Positions 1 through 10,525 of a stretch of 64,000 nt of DNA are shown one piece after another (position 1 is the stretch's first letter; each line of letters opens with the position of its first letter). The notes under the pieces were generated by a model. It worked only from the letters and a program-made list of their open reading frames with translations. It made no database searches and was not told the DNA's origin. This DNA is from Pseudorasbora parva (Eukaryota > Chordata > Actinopteri > Cypriniformes > Gobionidae): positions 5,519,361 to 5,583,360 of the forward strand of contig NC_090196.1 of NCBI RefSeq assembly GCF_024679245.1, read 5' to 3'. The position numbers and the translations under genes were made by a program.

Positions 1-294
1 CAGGATATGATTAAAAGATGATAAGAAATAAAGTCTACGACAGGCACTGTGTGAGAGAGACAGAAAAGAGAGAGAGAGAGTTTTCAACGATGGGAGGGGC
101 CTGGGAGACACTAGAAATGTCAATCACAGGAGTGTTGTGAACAATCACACCCGATCTGAATGTGACCTCAGTCCACCTCAGACTGGAGAGCGGCTTTAAC
201 TCTCACCGAGACTCTCCGCGAGTTTCCACTCAGTTCTCCGTGTCAAAGGCGAGGTCTGTGATTCTTTTCCATCGCTCGGACCTTTGGCAGCAGC
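1..294 (+). promoter_or_regulatory. Proximal promoter and 5' UTR of the Iroquois gene
   Basis: This is the 294 bases upstream of the chosen irx3 start codon. It contains a GA-rich run (about 55-80), a GC-rich GGGAGGGGCC box near 91-101, and TGTCAATCACAGG near 118-130, which resembles PBC/TALE homeodomain sites. No clear TATA box is seen. The transcription start cannot be placed from sequence alone. The promoter role is inferred from position. Confidence 0.5.
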
Positions 295-513
295 ATGTCT
301 CTCCCGCAGCTCGGCTATAAGTATATCCGACCGCTGTACTCCACGGAGCGGCACGCGGCGGTCGGCGGGCGCGTCGGCGTCGGCGCGGAGCTCAGCGCGC
401 CGGGCTCTCTCTCCAGCGTCCTCTCCAGCATGTACGGAGCTCCGTTCGCCAACACGCAGGGATACAGCGCTTTCCTGCCCTATTCCAACGACCTCTCCAT
501 ACTTAACCAGCTG
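295..513 (+). CDS. irx3: Iroquois homeobox transcription factor, exon 1 (irx3-like)
   Basis: This exon encodes residues 1-73 of a nuclear TALE-class homeodomain protein that patterns neural, limb/fin, heart and kidney territories (family knowledge). The start MSLPQLGYKYIRPLYSTER matches the Irx3 type of N-terminus rather than Irx1, Irx2 or Irx5. It is followed by GSLSSVLSSMYGAPF and GYSAFLPYSNDLSI, again Irx3-like. The ATG at 295 was chosen because the family signature begins exactly there; another ATG at 284 is in a different frame. The exon ends CTG|GTAAGTG at 513, a consensus donor in phase 0. It joins the exon at 1534 so that NQL continues into [11 protein letters not shown] as in the family. 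The a/b paralogue cannot be settled here. Confidence 0.9.
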
Positions 514-1200
514 GTAAGTGTTTGACTTGAAGAACATAATCATTTGGATTTACGTTTGAAAATATTGTTCGCATTTTATCCATTTCCAAATGACTAACAT
601 ATTAACGGCACTACTTAAAACATATCCTACAGTTAAAGTTTAGGTTATCTATAAACTAAAAATAACTTTTCTAATGTTCTAGTTATTAATTTTACACCGA
701 CGAATTGGCTATTTAAAGAACACAGAATTCAAATATGCTAAAACATTTAGATGTGCTTGGATTTAAAGAACTTTACCTTTTTTTATATCAAGAAAGTTTA
801 TTTTTGAGAAGATTTTAAATTGGAAAATGTTGCTGCCATACGATATTAATTATTAAAAACGTACATGTTAGTTTAAAAATAAAACTTAGAAACGGGTTTA
901 GAGCGTTTGTCAAGTTCCACAAATGGCATTTTTATTTACAATTTCCCATACAAATTAACAGCATATCGTTTCTATATTTCTATTCTGAAGCATCAATGTT
1001 TTTTGTTTTTTTGTATTATCCAATAGCAAGGACCCTTAAGAACTAAAGAATGTTAATATTTTAAATAATAACCTGATCAAAATTATTATTTCACATTACT
1101 GAATAAACCTAATAGCGAAATCTATTTCTGAGGTTTTAAGTTGATAAATAAAAAAAACATAAATAAACAATGGTATATTTCCATTTTGCAGTGTAGGATG

Positions 1201-1201
<1 letters not shown>

Positions 1202-1292
<91 letters not shown>
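1202..1292. repeat. (TA)n microsatellite in irx3 intron 1
   Basis: About 45 uninterrupted TA units lie within the single intron seen in the Iroquois gene. An open frame of alternating Tyr/Ile across it is an artefact of the repeat. Confidence 0.97.
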
Positions 1293-1296
<4 letters not shown>

Positions 1297-1325
1297 TATT
1301 TATTTTTTATTTTATTTAATTTTTT

Positions 1326-1373
1326 TACTTAAATGTGGCAAATCATGGAGGAGAGACATGACTCCCCAAAGGA

Positions 1374-1407
<34 letters not shown>

Positions 1408-1468
1408 TATTCATTCCTTGGTTTAGTCATGTCTTTCCTCCATGATTTGTGAGCATATTTAAGTAAAT
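1326..1468. repeat. Fold-back (inverted repeat) with AT loop in irx3 intron 1
   Basis: The left arm carries AAATCATGGAGGA, AGACATGACT and GGAAT. The right arm carries the reverse complement of each in mirrored order (ATTCC, AGTCATGTCT, TCCTCCATGATTT). The pairing extends outward to TTACTTAAAT and ATTTAAGTAA. The loop is an (AT)n run at about 1375-1410. This resembles a short palindromic MITE whose centre has grown into a microsatellite. It ends only about 65 bases before the exon 2 acceptor. Confidence 0.75.
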
Positions 1469-1533
1469 AAGCAAGCATATATATTTTTTCCTCTTAGAAC
1501 CACTTGCTCAAATCTGCTTTTTTTCTATCTAAG

Positions 1534-2415
1534 GGCTCACAGTACGAGTTTAAAGACAGTCCTGGGATTCAGCACGCAGGGTTTCCTCACGCAGCCTTCT
1601 ACCCATACGGACACCAGTATCAGTTCGGCGACCCGTCCCGACCCAAGAACGCCACCCGTGAGAGCACCAGCACCCTGAAGGCCTGGCTCAGCGAGCACAG
1701 GAAAAACCCTTATCCCACCAAGGGCGAGAAAATCATGCTGGCCATCATCACCAAAATGACCCTCACTCAGGTGTCCACCTGGTTCGCCAACGCCCGGAGA
1801 CGCCTGAAAAAAGAGAATAAAATGACTTGGGTTCCCAAAACCAGAACCGACGAGGAAGGAAATGTGTATACGAGCGACAACGAGGACGGAGACAAGAGGG
1901 ACGAGGACGAGGAAATAGACCTGGAGAACATTGACACGGAAAATATCGAGGACAAGCAGGATTGTGATTATCAGGAGGATGAACAGTCGGTGTCTAAAGC
2001 CTCTGACAGGACCGATTCGGATGCGTCTGAGGAATATGATGATGCGGGAGCTGAGAAGTGTTTTATGAACAGTGTTATGAAAGACAGAAGGGACGCGAAA
2101 GCAGACGAGGGAGAGGAGGAGCGACTCAAAAAGAGTCCGGCAGCGCAAGAGCCCTCGAATAATGCCGGTCCACCTCAGAAGCCAAAGATCTGGTCTCTGG
2201 CTGAAACCGCAACGACGCCGGACAGTCCCAGAAAGTCCTTGTGGATTCAGAGGAACTGTGACGCTCAGACAGTCAGGAATCCTCTCCATGTTCAAAACTG
2301 GACCAAAATGGCCTTTTCGGCCCATCAGATGGCTTTAACAAGCCATTACCTCGGACTTAAACACCAGACCACGTCACACATGAAGCATGGAGACCAGAGG
2401 ACTCACAACCTATAA
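1534..2415 (+). CDS. irx3: Iroquois homeobox transcription factor, exon 2 with TALE homeodomain (irx3-like)
   Basis: The acceptor is CTATCTAAG|GGC, so the exon begins at 1534 in phase 0 and encodes residues 74-366. Residues about 108-172 are the 63-residue TALE homeodomain, with the PYP three-residue loop extension ([12 protein letters not shown]) and recognition helix [11 protein letters not shown]. Then comes an acidic DEE/DNEDGD stretch (about 178-215) and the conserved [20 protein letters not shown]. An IRO-box-like segment around [14 protein letters not shown] follows. The frame stops at TAA 2413-2415, soon after the IRO box. Most Irx3 proteins are over 450 residues, so the tail looks lost, or a further exon exists that I cannot see. 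A shortened fish irx3b-type paralogue is plausible (inference). Confidence 0.9.
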   Translation, partial: GSQYEFKDSPGIQHAGFPHAAFYPYGHQYQFGDPSRPKNATRESTSTLKAWLSEHRKNPYPTKGEKIMLAIITKMTLTQVSTWFANARRRLKKENKMTWVPKTRTDEEGNVYTSDNEDGDKRDEDEEIDLENIDTENIEDKQDCDYQEDEQSVSKASDRTDSDASEEYDDAGAEKCFMNSVMKDRRDAKADEGEEERLKKSPAAQEPSNNAGPPQKPKIWSLAETATTPDSPRKSLWIQRNCDAQTVRNPLHVQNWTKMAFSAHQMALTSHYLGLKHQTTSHMKHGDQRTHNL

Positions 2416-3364
2416 ACACAAACTTTACAGTGTTTTTTATTATTATTATTTATTTGCTTTATTTTTCGCCTTCCTAATGGGAGTGTAACACATAAGATGG
2501 CTATCATGAATCAGAGATATATCCAATTTCTACACAAAGGATGCCCTGAATTTATAATAGATTAAACTGTCTATTAGCTCTTCGGTTGATATGAGATTAC
2601 AATAGAATATATTTTATATTGCTGACCTGTAAACATACATTCCATTGTGTTTAATTTGTCAGAATCGTTCGATAAGTCCAGTTTGGTCTCACACTACCGT
2701 TGATTTCAGACCTAGCCTATTTTAAAAACAGCAAATGAATCTAAGAGAATAGATTGTAGAGTTACAGAATTAGACTTATAATAAATCATGGAGGAAATAG
2801 TGCCTATATGGGAATTTTAAAAGTCTTCTAATCATGTCACACACACACACGGCTTTGCTCGCATGAATTATGATTTGAGTGAGAGTTGCATCTGCATCTT
2901 TGTCTTATTTTAGCACATCCCATTTAAGGATTCGCAATACAATTAAACCAGACTTTATGCTCATCTTTAAGAAGTGATTTAACAATATGAATGATCTTTT
3001 AATCTTTTTTTTTTGTTGCGTTTTCCCAAATGCCTTGGATCTTGAAAACCGATTTGTCACATTGCATTTTATATGTCATGTTTTGTCTGAATATTTTAAA
3101 TGGGGTAAAACAACATAAATATTTCAAATGTTTTGTAAATGAAATGAAAATGTACCTACTTGAAATAATATTGTACAAAGACATATATTTTGAATATTAA
3201 ATTGAAATCACAATTGTCATAATGAATGTATTCTTTCTTCTATTCAATCTTTTTCCAAAATGACGTGTTATAGAAAGAAATGTTAGTTCCTTAAATTATT
3301 CATAATCACATTTAAATTGACCTGAACTATAAAGTGCACCAAATTGTGCAATACTTAAATAAAA
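2416..3364 (+). other. Probable irx3 3' UTR and downstream sequence
   Basis: AT-rich, non-repetitive sequence follows the stop codon. Candidate poly(A) signals AATAAA occur at about 2780-2785 and 3358-3363, and the true 3' end could be at either. I see no coding exon with Iroquois similarity here. Confidence 0.4.
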
Positions 3365-3504
3365 TTGTTTTTAATAGCTAATATTTTAAACACAATGGTT
3401 GTCTCAGTCTTCTCTGAGGACAGTTGTTGTCAAGACACACTTGAGAGGAAGTTTCTCTGGAGGTCCTCATGTTCAGGATTGTCACATGCTGTCTCTGCTT
3501 CAGA

Positions 3505-3518
3505 GCGCCATCTGCAGG
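3505..3518 (-). promoter_or_regulatory. CTCF-like core motif
   Basis: GCGCCATCTGCAGG agrees at 13 of 14 positions with the reverse-complement CTCF core SYGCCMYCTRSTGG. It lies about 1.1 kb downstream of the irx3 stop codon. Iroquois clusters are known to have CTCF-bounded regulatory domains, which makes the position plausible. Occupancy is unproven, and a chance match is possible. Confidence 0.35.
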
Positions 3519-3764
3519 CAGTCAAAAGATCTCAGTTGAAACACCTTTTCTGCCTTCTGCTCTGGTTCGGCTCATTAGATCATTAACATAGTCACAATAT
3601 TTATTCTTCATACATGAACAAACCCTTTACCATGTAGGCTAACATGTAACTTGCGCTACAGTCTTGTTAAGAAAGGTATGATATTACTTTTCTGAATGAT
3701 CAAATGCAGTAAAATGTCCAGAGACCATATTAACTTGGTGGTTGGACTCTTGATTTCGGCCTGT

Positions 3765-3850
3765 AACAACAACCCAGAATGCCCTAGAAACCACCTAGCA
3801 ACACCCTGGCAACCACCCACAACACCCTGGTTTTCAATGGGCAAACACCA
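3765..3850. repeat. Short degenerate repeat of the ACCACCTAGCAACACCCTGG type
   Basis: Imperfect tandem copies of a roughly 20-base unit are built on CCTAGCAACCACC. Related pieces recur near 4990-5090, near 6060-6080 and, inverted, near 46290-46330. It is an interspersed repeat family with no coding content. Confidence 0.55.
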
Positions 3851-3970
3851 CCCACATTTTCCTCAGGCAATGTAAAAAGTCTAGTTTGCTAACTACTAAA
3901 ATAGTAAACAATCAACTCACCGTTAAAGGCTTGAATTGTTCTTTGTGTCATGTTGGATAGGGATTTAACA

Positions 3971-4429
3971 TATGTGACCCTAGGCCACAAAACTAGTTAT
4001 AACGGTACATTTTTTTGAAACTGACATTTATACATCATCTAAATAAACAAGCTTTCCATTGATGGATGGTTTGTTAAGATTGGAAAATGTTTGGATTTGG
4101 AAAAAAAAAATCGAAATATTGAGAAAATTGCCTTCAAAAGTGTCCAAATTAAGTCCATAGCAATGCATAATACATTTATACCGCTCTGGAAAAAATTATG
4201 AGACCACTTAACATGGATTTCTTAACGTTAAGTGGTCTCTTTATTTTTTCCAGAGCTGTATTTACGGTTGGAAATGTACTAAATATTTTTGTGGAACATG
4301 ACCTTTACTTAATATGCTATTTTGCATAAAAGAAAAATCAATAATTTTGTCCCAAACAATGTATTGTTGGCTATTGCCAAAAATATACCCATGAGACTAA
4401 TGACTGGTTTTGTGCTCCAGGGTCACATA
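3971..4429. mobile_element. Non-autonomous DNA transposon (MITE) with GTGACCC/GGGTCAC termini
   Basis: The left end TATGTGACCCTAGGCCACAA is mirrored at the right by TTTGTGCTCCAGGGTCACATA. The interior is AT-rich and non-coding and matches a repeat layout common in cyprinid genomes. A smaller palindromic element is inserted at 4179-4260. The superfamily is not decided. Confidence 0.7.
4179..4260. mobile_element. Small palindromic MITE nested in the 3971-4429 element
   Basis: The ends TACCGCTCTGGAAAAAAT and ATTTTTTCCAGAGCTGTA are inverted repeats. The inner arms GAGACCACTTAA and TTAAGTGGTCTC also pair. The 82-bp unit interrupts the larger MITE between ACATTTA and TTTACGG. TA ends would fit a Tc1/mariner-type target site. 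Confidence 0.7.
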
Positions 4430-5089
4430 TTTGCATTTTTATTTATTTTACTCTTTGCAGATCTGTATCTGTAATGCTGACAAAGATTACGATGATAGTA
4501 GTTTAATGAGAATATCTGTATTTAAACCGCAACTGTCTGAACATACGAGGCATGCTAAAGGTTAACTGTTTTGCGATTGTTTATGTGTGTCCAGAGGACA
4601 GACGGCACAGAGAGGGAGGTGGCACTGATTTCATGCCTGCGTCTGATGGAGGCTTCTGATGGGAACGCTTTCATGGCACACAAAGGCCCTCGTCTGGATT
4701 GGGGGAGAAGGAGGACAGGCTGAGGTCTCTCTCCATTCAGTTGAAAATTCCTCACCCTGTTCCCACAAGGTCTTGTCAGAGAGGTTACAGAACAATTATG
4801 TAAATAGATTGTTTTCTTGAGTAAGTATTAAAGAAAGTTAAGAATTTTTACTTTCCACTCCGTAGGCCTGTTTTTGCTTAAGTGACAATCTTGAGGGCTA
4901 AATCTAAGACTAAATCTGTAACTGAATGAACTAAAGTTCCATATAATGGAACTCATTACATACGAAGTGAAAGTAACCAGAACACGCTAACAAATGCGTA
5001 GCATGCTAATGACCACTCAAAATAAGCTAGCAACTAAATAGCATGCTAATATTCACTCTGAACACGCTAACAACTGCACAGTATGCTAA

Positions 5090-5420
5090 CCATCGCATAC
5101 CTCTCTCAACTGCTCCAGATAAATGTCATCAATGATCAACTGGCCAGAGTTTTGAGACCGCAATAGACGTGATGGAGTATAATGTGTTAAAAGCTCGCTC
5201 AAGTACCGGGGAGCTAAACCATTTAGTGCTTTGTAAGTAATAAGCAAGTTTTTAAAATATATGCGATGTTTAATAGGGAGCCAGTGCAGTGCTGACAGAA
5301 CTGGACTAATATGATCATAATTCCTGGTTCTAGTAAGAACTCTAGCTGCTGCATTTTTGGACTATTTGGAGTTTGTTTATTAAGCGAGCAGGGCAACCAC
5401 CCAGTAGAGCATTACAATAA
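5090..5420 (-). pseudogene. LINE fragment, C-terminal end of ORF2 (L2/CR1/Rex-like)
   Basis: Read on the minus strand, this encodes the conserved tail of fish LINE ORF2 proteins: AAARVLTRTRNYDHISPVL, then LHWLPIKHRIYFKNLLITYK, then ALNGLAPRYLSELL. One extra A near 5350 shifts the frame just before NAAAR. Only the 3' part of the element is present, which is the usual result of 5' truncation. Confidence 0.75.
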
Positions 5421-5444
5421 TTTAGGAAGAATCTGGTTTTACAG

Positions 5445-5497
<53 letters not shown>
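5445..5497. repeat. (TCAA)n tetranucleotide repeat, probable retroposon tail
   Basis: About 13 copies of the tetranucleotide are present. On the minus strand this is a TTGA/ATTG tail directly after GCGCTATAAAAATAAAG, as at the 3' end of fish LINE/SINE retroposons. Confidence 0.9.
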
Positions 5498-5885
5498 CTT
5501 TATTTTTATAGCGCTTTTACAATGACGATTGTTTCAAAGCAGCTTCACAGTGTCAAACAGGACAGTATTACAACAAAATATAATTTTGCTGTACAGTCGC
5601 TCCGGAGAACACAGTGATGTTATCAGCCTATTTTAATTTATCATAGAGCTTAATTATAGAATTAAATAAGACCTAATTAATTAATTTTATTTGTATAATT
5701 AGTTGAATAACTTGGATCATATTTATAGAGTCCCCAACTGAGCAAGCCAAGCCAAAGGCGACAGTGGCGAGGAACCAAAACTCCATCAGGGCATGATGGA
5801 GAAAAATAAACCTTGGGAGAAACCAGACTCAGTCGGGGTGCCAGTTCTCCTCTGGCCTGCTTTAGAAATGTGTTCACAATCTTGG
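5498..5885 (-). repeat. Cyprinid interspersed retroposon-like repeat
   Basis: This block runs from the TATAGCGC terminus through the segments GAGCAAGCCAAGCCAAAGGC and GGGAGAAACCAGACTCAG. These I associate with a common cyprinid dispersed repeat. The TCAA tail at its left end shows that it reads leftward. Part of it (about 5656-5690) recurs in inverted orientation at about 27084-27118 inside the EnSpm element. Confidence 0.5.
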
Positions 5886-7211
5886 AACGGTCAACATTTC
5901 AGATACTAATATTCATGCAGTACATGTGAATAATTACGGTTGCAGATATACTGTCAACTTGCTCTCAAGTGCTCACAGATCATTCGCTCACTGACAGCTT
6001 ATGTATAGCAGCCCACTGAAACAATCGCTAATGAAGCATTTATGCATATATACAACCACTCAGAACACGCTAGCAACCACAAAACATGGATGACTAGATT
6101 TATGGATGACCACAAAACATGGATGACAAAACTATGTCAGGGCACCTGAACAACATCCTGACAACAAGTGTAGAACCATTTACATATCTTTCCAAACATG
6201 TAAAGTCCAATTCTTAGCACTGTCCTCGATAGGTTTTAAGTGAATAGTTGCCACAGTCTTTAGGCTGTAATTCATCTGGTTTTGAAGCATCTGCTGCACC
6301 TCTGATCAGCTGATGGAGATGTAATGCATGATTGTACACCAGCTCAGTAGCATAGCCCTGAAAACAACTGCCCTGAATGTTCTCACTGCTCTACCATATC
6401 ATCATTCTGGACCAAAATTTAGACCAGCCATGCGAACTAATAAGACACAACTTCACCGTCATCTGAGAAAATGTGCTAACATGGCGGCGCTAGTTTCAAC
6501 ATGATGGCTGCCGGCCAAAGCCGAGGGATGTGTGAGTGAATGAGTCATGCTGTGATAAATCTTCAATCCCCAAATCAATCTTCAAACAAACATCTTATGA
6601 GTTTGACAGATAGTTTTGTTTTGTGTTGCACTATTGCCTCAAAATTATATCATGTGCATCACGTTTTGTTCATCAGGTTTTTGTAAACACGAAACCTTCC
6701 CATAAGGTTTTTTTTTTCCACCAGATTTGAAGTTGTCTACAAGATAAGCCAATACTCATTTTGTATATATGTTAAAACTTTAAAAATGTTACAGTAAAAT
6801 AATGTTTATTAGTAAAATGCATACAAATATACAGTAAAGATTACATACATATAAAATATATATTTAAATTATATTTAAATAGACAGTAATAGTTTTACCC
6901 TAGCTACTGCTTTATGATTAGTGTGAAACAGGGGCATGCGTCACTAGGCCCATTTTAGGAGGGCTTTAGCCCCCCGAAATGTCCATCTAGCCTCCCTAAA
7001 ATTTGCAATTAACTCTATATTATGTACACCAATTGTTGATAGGTTATGATATTCGCATCTGTGTAGTTGTTTATCATAAATGCCGTTTACATTAGGGTGA
7101 CCAACGTCCTGTTTTCAAGTCCTGTCCTGGCCTGATGAAAAGTCCTGATTTTCATTATTTTTCATTGGGACATTAAACTGACCGGCACTAGGGCAATCTA
7201 AATTATCTTAT
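5886..7211. other. Intergenic sequence with scattered repeat debris
   Basis: No coding exon is recognised. Short pieces of the CTAGCAACCAC family occur near 6060. A segment at about 6925-7000 (TAGGCCCATTTTAGGAGGGC) and one near 7090-7140 look like DNA-transposon debris, but ends cannot be set. Confidence 0.35.
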
Positions 7212-8480
7212 TGTCGTTTCCATTAAAGGGGTGAAGAATTGAGAAATCAACTTTCCCTTGAGCTTTTGATATATAAAAGGTCATGGTAATATAAGATTAT
7301 CCTGTAAGTTTAAGAGCTGAAAACTTCCTTTTAAGTCAAAGAAAAGCTTTTATAGACACCAGGCCCAGAAACGATCGTGTTTGCATCTTGACGTCATCGG
7401 CTGACGAAGCAGGCCTCTACAAAATAATAAGCATGTCTAATTCAGTAGCCCCGCCCACCGACTCATCGGATCACGCTAGCTAGTAGCAATCAACATGCCG
7501 AAGAATATAGCAAGATAATGCGCTATTCCTGGTTGTGGAAGAGCACAGTCGCTGCATAAGCTTCCTTCGGATCCTAATATTAGGAATGAGTGGTTGAACT
7601 TTATTTTTAATGTAGTTCCAGCTGGCGCGGGGAAGACCGTTTGTGTGTTCACTTAATTTCACCGCGGGATCGTTTGTAAACCAATCTCAGATCGATGCTG
7701 GATTTGCAGACATTTGATATTAAAACACAATTAATTTCTTCTATATTGGATCCGACAGGAATGGTGCAACACACTTACGTGAGTAAAACGTGTTTTTATA
7801 TGTAATAGTACTGCATTGTTATAGATCATTTTGCTTATGTGTACGTGTCTAACAGAGCATGCCTTTAGCACGCTGGACTAGCACGTCCCGGGGCTGTGTG
7901 TTTTCCAGACGAGATACCAAAACAGAAGCCCGTCGGTAGGCAGATAAATCTTGTAATATTCCTTTCTTGTTCTGCTATTCTCTCTCTATTGACTTGACAT
8001 TTGAAGTTTGCGCTTATATCGAATGATCGAGCAGCCTATTACTTATTAGTTATGATGTTTTTGAATGTAAAAACAACACATCATCATTAGTTGACCTCAA
8101 ACAACAGTATAATTTTTTTTTAAAGCCTGTTCATGACACCTCTAATCTAAATGGCATGATTTGGCAAGTATTGTGACTTTTCCTACTCTTGCTATACTTA
8201 CTTTAGTGTAATAAAGCTGCTAAAAATGTGGTATAAAATTAATTTTATAAGAAATCTGAAAGCAAAACATGCAAAAGGATTTATATAAGCGAGTGGAAAT
8301 GGCAAATGAGTGGTCCTCTGCTGCCCTTTATTGGTTATAGTGGCAATTTCATGTCATGTCATTTTTGTGTTAAAAGTGTTTGTTTTCCACCAGGTGACAG
8401 AAATCCTCCAATAAATCACGTTTCATGTAATTTTCATGAGTGAAAATGAGAAATATAAATCTTCTTTAGAGTTCATTTTA
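7212..8480 (+). mobile_element. Degenerate DNA transposon carrying a THAP-type exon
   Basis: The left end reads TTAAAGGGGTGAAGAATTG, with TTAA in the position expected of a Kolobok or piggyBac-type target site. A promoter-like segment with a cAMP-response-like GACGTCA precedes a THAP-like exon at 7495. No matching right terminus is seen, so the right limit is approximate. The family assignment is inference. Confidence 0.4.
7495..7675 (+). pseudogene. THAP-type zinc-finger exon, broken
   Basis: From the ATG the frame reads MPKNIAR, then a TAA stop at codon 8. It continues with CAIPGCGRAQSLHKLPSD and NEWLNFIFNVVPA. This is the C-x4-C start and the conserved Trp/Phe/Pro core of a THAP domain, the DNA-binding module of several transposases. 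A second stop interrupts the region where the C-x2-H pair should be. The exon at 60198 is similar in organisation and intact. Confidence 0.6.
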
Positions 8481-8544
8481 CTGCTCGGACGTAGAACCTA
8501 AAAAAAAATATTTACCCACATATTACCAATCTAGACAATGCTTT

Positions 8545-8685
8545 GGTTATGTATAACCCTCGTTCCCTGAAGAAGGGAACGAAGACGCCCCGTCGTAGTC
8601 CGATGAATAGGAATCTCTGTTAGCCCTTTCGTCAGTCTCTGACGTGGCGTCGGAAGTGACCGACCGAGGAATATCATTAATACAA
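8545..8685. repeat. GTTCCCT-palindrome repeat fragment
   Basis: CGTTCCCTGAAGAAGGGAACG is a near-perfect palindrome followed by CG-rich sequence. The same style of motif forms the ends of the DIRS element at 20452 and 26273. This may be a solo terminal piece of a related element, but that is not proven. Confidence 0.4.
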
Positions 8686-8689
8686 TGTC

Positions 8690-10525
8690 TATATTCTGAA
8701 TGAATAGTGTATTAGCTGGTTATTTCAAATCATTAGAAATGTATTGAATATCCGTGATTGACTTGAGGTAGTGTGGAACCTACTTGTATTGTTCATGCCT
8801 ACCCTAGAATACAAATAATATATTAAATGATTAATATTTAAATCCCATGGGGTGATTTGTTTTAACAAGACAATGCAATAATTTTACTGTAAAATTTGAT
8901 TTCAATATTTTTAGACCTAAAAATAACTTTTTATTACCTTCAAATCTTGGTTGAAAATGTATGTACAAGATATGCAAAGCTGTGCAGTCCATGCATGCTT
9001 AGCTTCAACGTAAATATTTTTTTTTATCTACAGTAATTAAAAGGATGGTTTTTAAGTTTTCTTTTACAGAACTCTATTCTCTCTAATCCCCAATACTGTC
9101 TATCTATATCTCTGTTCATGAAGCACAATGCACCAGCCCACCTAGAACAACCCCCCAACTCCAACATCTCCATCTTCACCAGAGCACTGTTATATCCACA
9201 CACAACTCTTTGTGGAAACTCCCATGACCTTGAGAAATGTGTGAGACCTAAGATCACTCTCTGATTAAATAATCAAACATCCAAAACAGGACTTCCGCAC
9301 TGGGCCGCTCCCCCACAGGACCATGGGAAATCGCATGGCTAATACAATTTTACAGGTGGATTCACAGGAAGATTGGAACGTAATTACCAGTATTAAAATG
9401 TCGACCTCCAAAAATTCCCCAGAGTCTCGCTCACCCTGTCTTCAGGATGGACTCGGTATGTGTTATATTGAAAGAAAATATACAGTTGTTGGAATCTGGG
9501 TTTTGGTATAAACATATCTTACACGCACGAACAGATGATAGTTTTAAAATAGAGGAAAGCAAACAGTGCATGGGATGTGGGGTCAAATGGTTAAATCCAC
9601 ATCCAAAATGATTAAATGGCTTGAAATCATGTTTTCGACAGTTATCCACAGTGACACTGCTCTTGCCATGGGTCTCAATGTAAATCTTTATCAAACAGCT
9701 CCCATGACTGACTGGACGTAAATGAGTGTATCTTCAACTCTGACACCTTCCAATCCCAGGGGGTTTAAACTAAAAGTGTTTTTATTTCTTTTGCTAATAT
9801 GAAGGTCACATTAAACCATCTTGGAAACTTTTACCATATGCTTTCAACATATATTCTTGACTATTTAAAAAAAACATTTTATGATTTGTAGTTTCTATTC
9901 TTATATCTTTGTCCCAGACCCTCAATATCAATTTTAAATTATAAAAAATACTCTTTGTTTTAAGGTGTTCTTGCAATCAAGTACTGAGTAATATTAATTA
10001 ACATATTCTTGTTATATGGTTCATGTTAATTGCATTAAATTATGCATAATTTACTGTTACACTAAGGACACTTTAATGTGAAATGTTACCAAAAATAATC
10101 AAAATATTGGTAACATTTTTACAATAAAGTTCCATTAAAATCCCCCTGGGTAAAAAAAAAAGAAAGAAAGAAAAGTTTTTAATGTTGTTTATATTTCTAT
10201 TTGGTGTTTCTAATATACTTTAAAGTCCCCAAGATACCAAACAAAACATTTTTAGTTTTTTAGAATGAATACTGAAGCTAGGGTTCTCATAAACTATGAC
10301 AAAAAATGTTAAAAACTTACTCATTCTCTCTTTTCTGCCAATACGGATCAATGAGTTTGATGACATCACTCTGCACTTCAGCTTCTCATCAGAATTTCTG
10401 TCCAATCAAATGCTATCTAGAATCTGAAGCCCCGCCCCTTACATAATAAACAGTCGCTGAAGCTGCAGCTGAAACTGGTCACTTGTCCACACATTTATTA
10501 TTTTCTATACAATGAATGGCCCATA
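8690..10525. other. AT-rich intergenic sequence
   Basis: No gene is recognised. Short open frames at 9024-9700 show no family signature. A GTTACACT/ATTTACTG-rich stretch at about 9960-10140 resembles the dispersed repeat also seen at about 41670-42010. Confidence 0.35.

Noticed and set aside
196..543. A 115-codon open frame antisense to irx3 exon 1
   Set aside because: It is antisense to the recognised Iroquois N-terminus and has no signature of its own.
1537..2325. A 262-codon open frame antisense to irx3 exon 2
   Set aside because: It is the shadow of a GC-biased conserved exon; the plus strand encodes the homeodomain and no family similarity is seen in the antisense.
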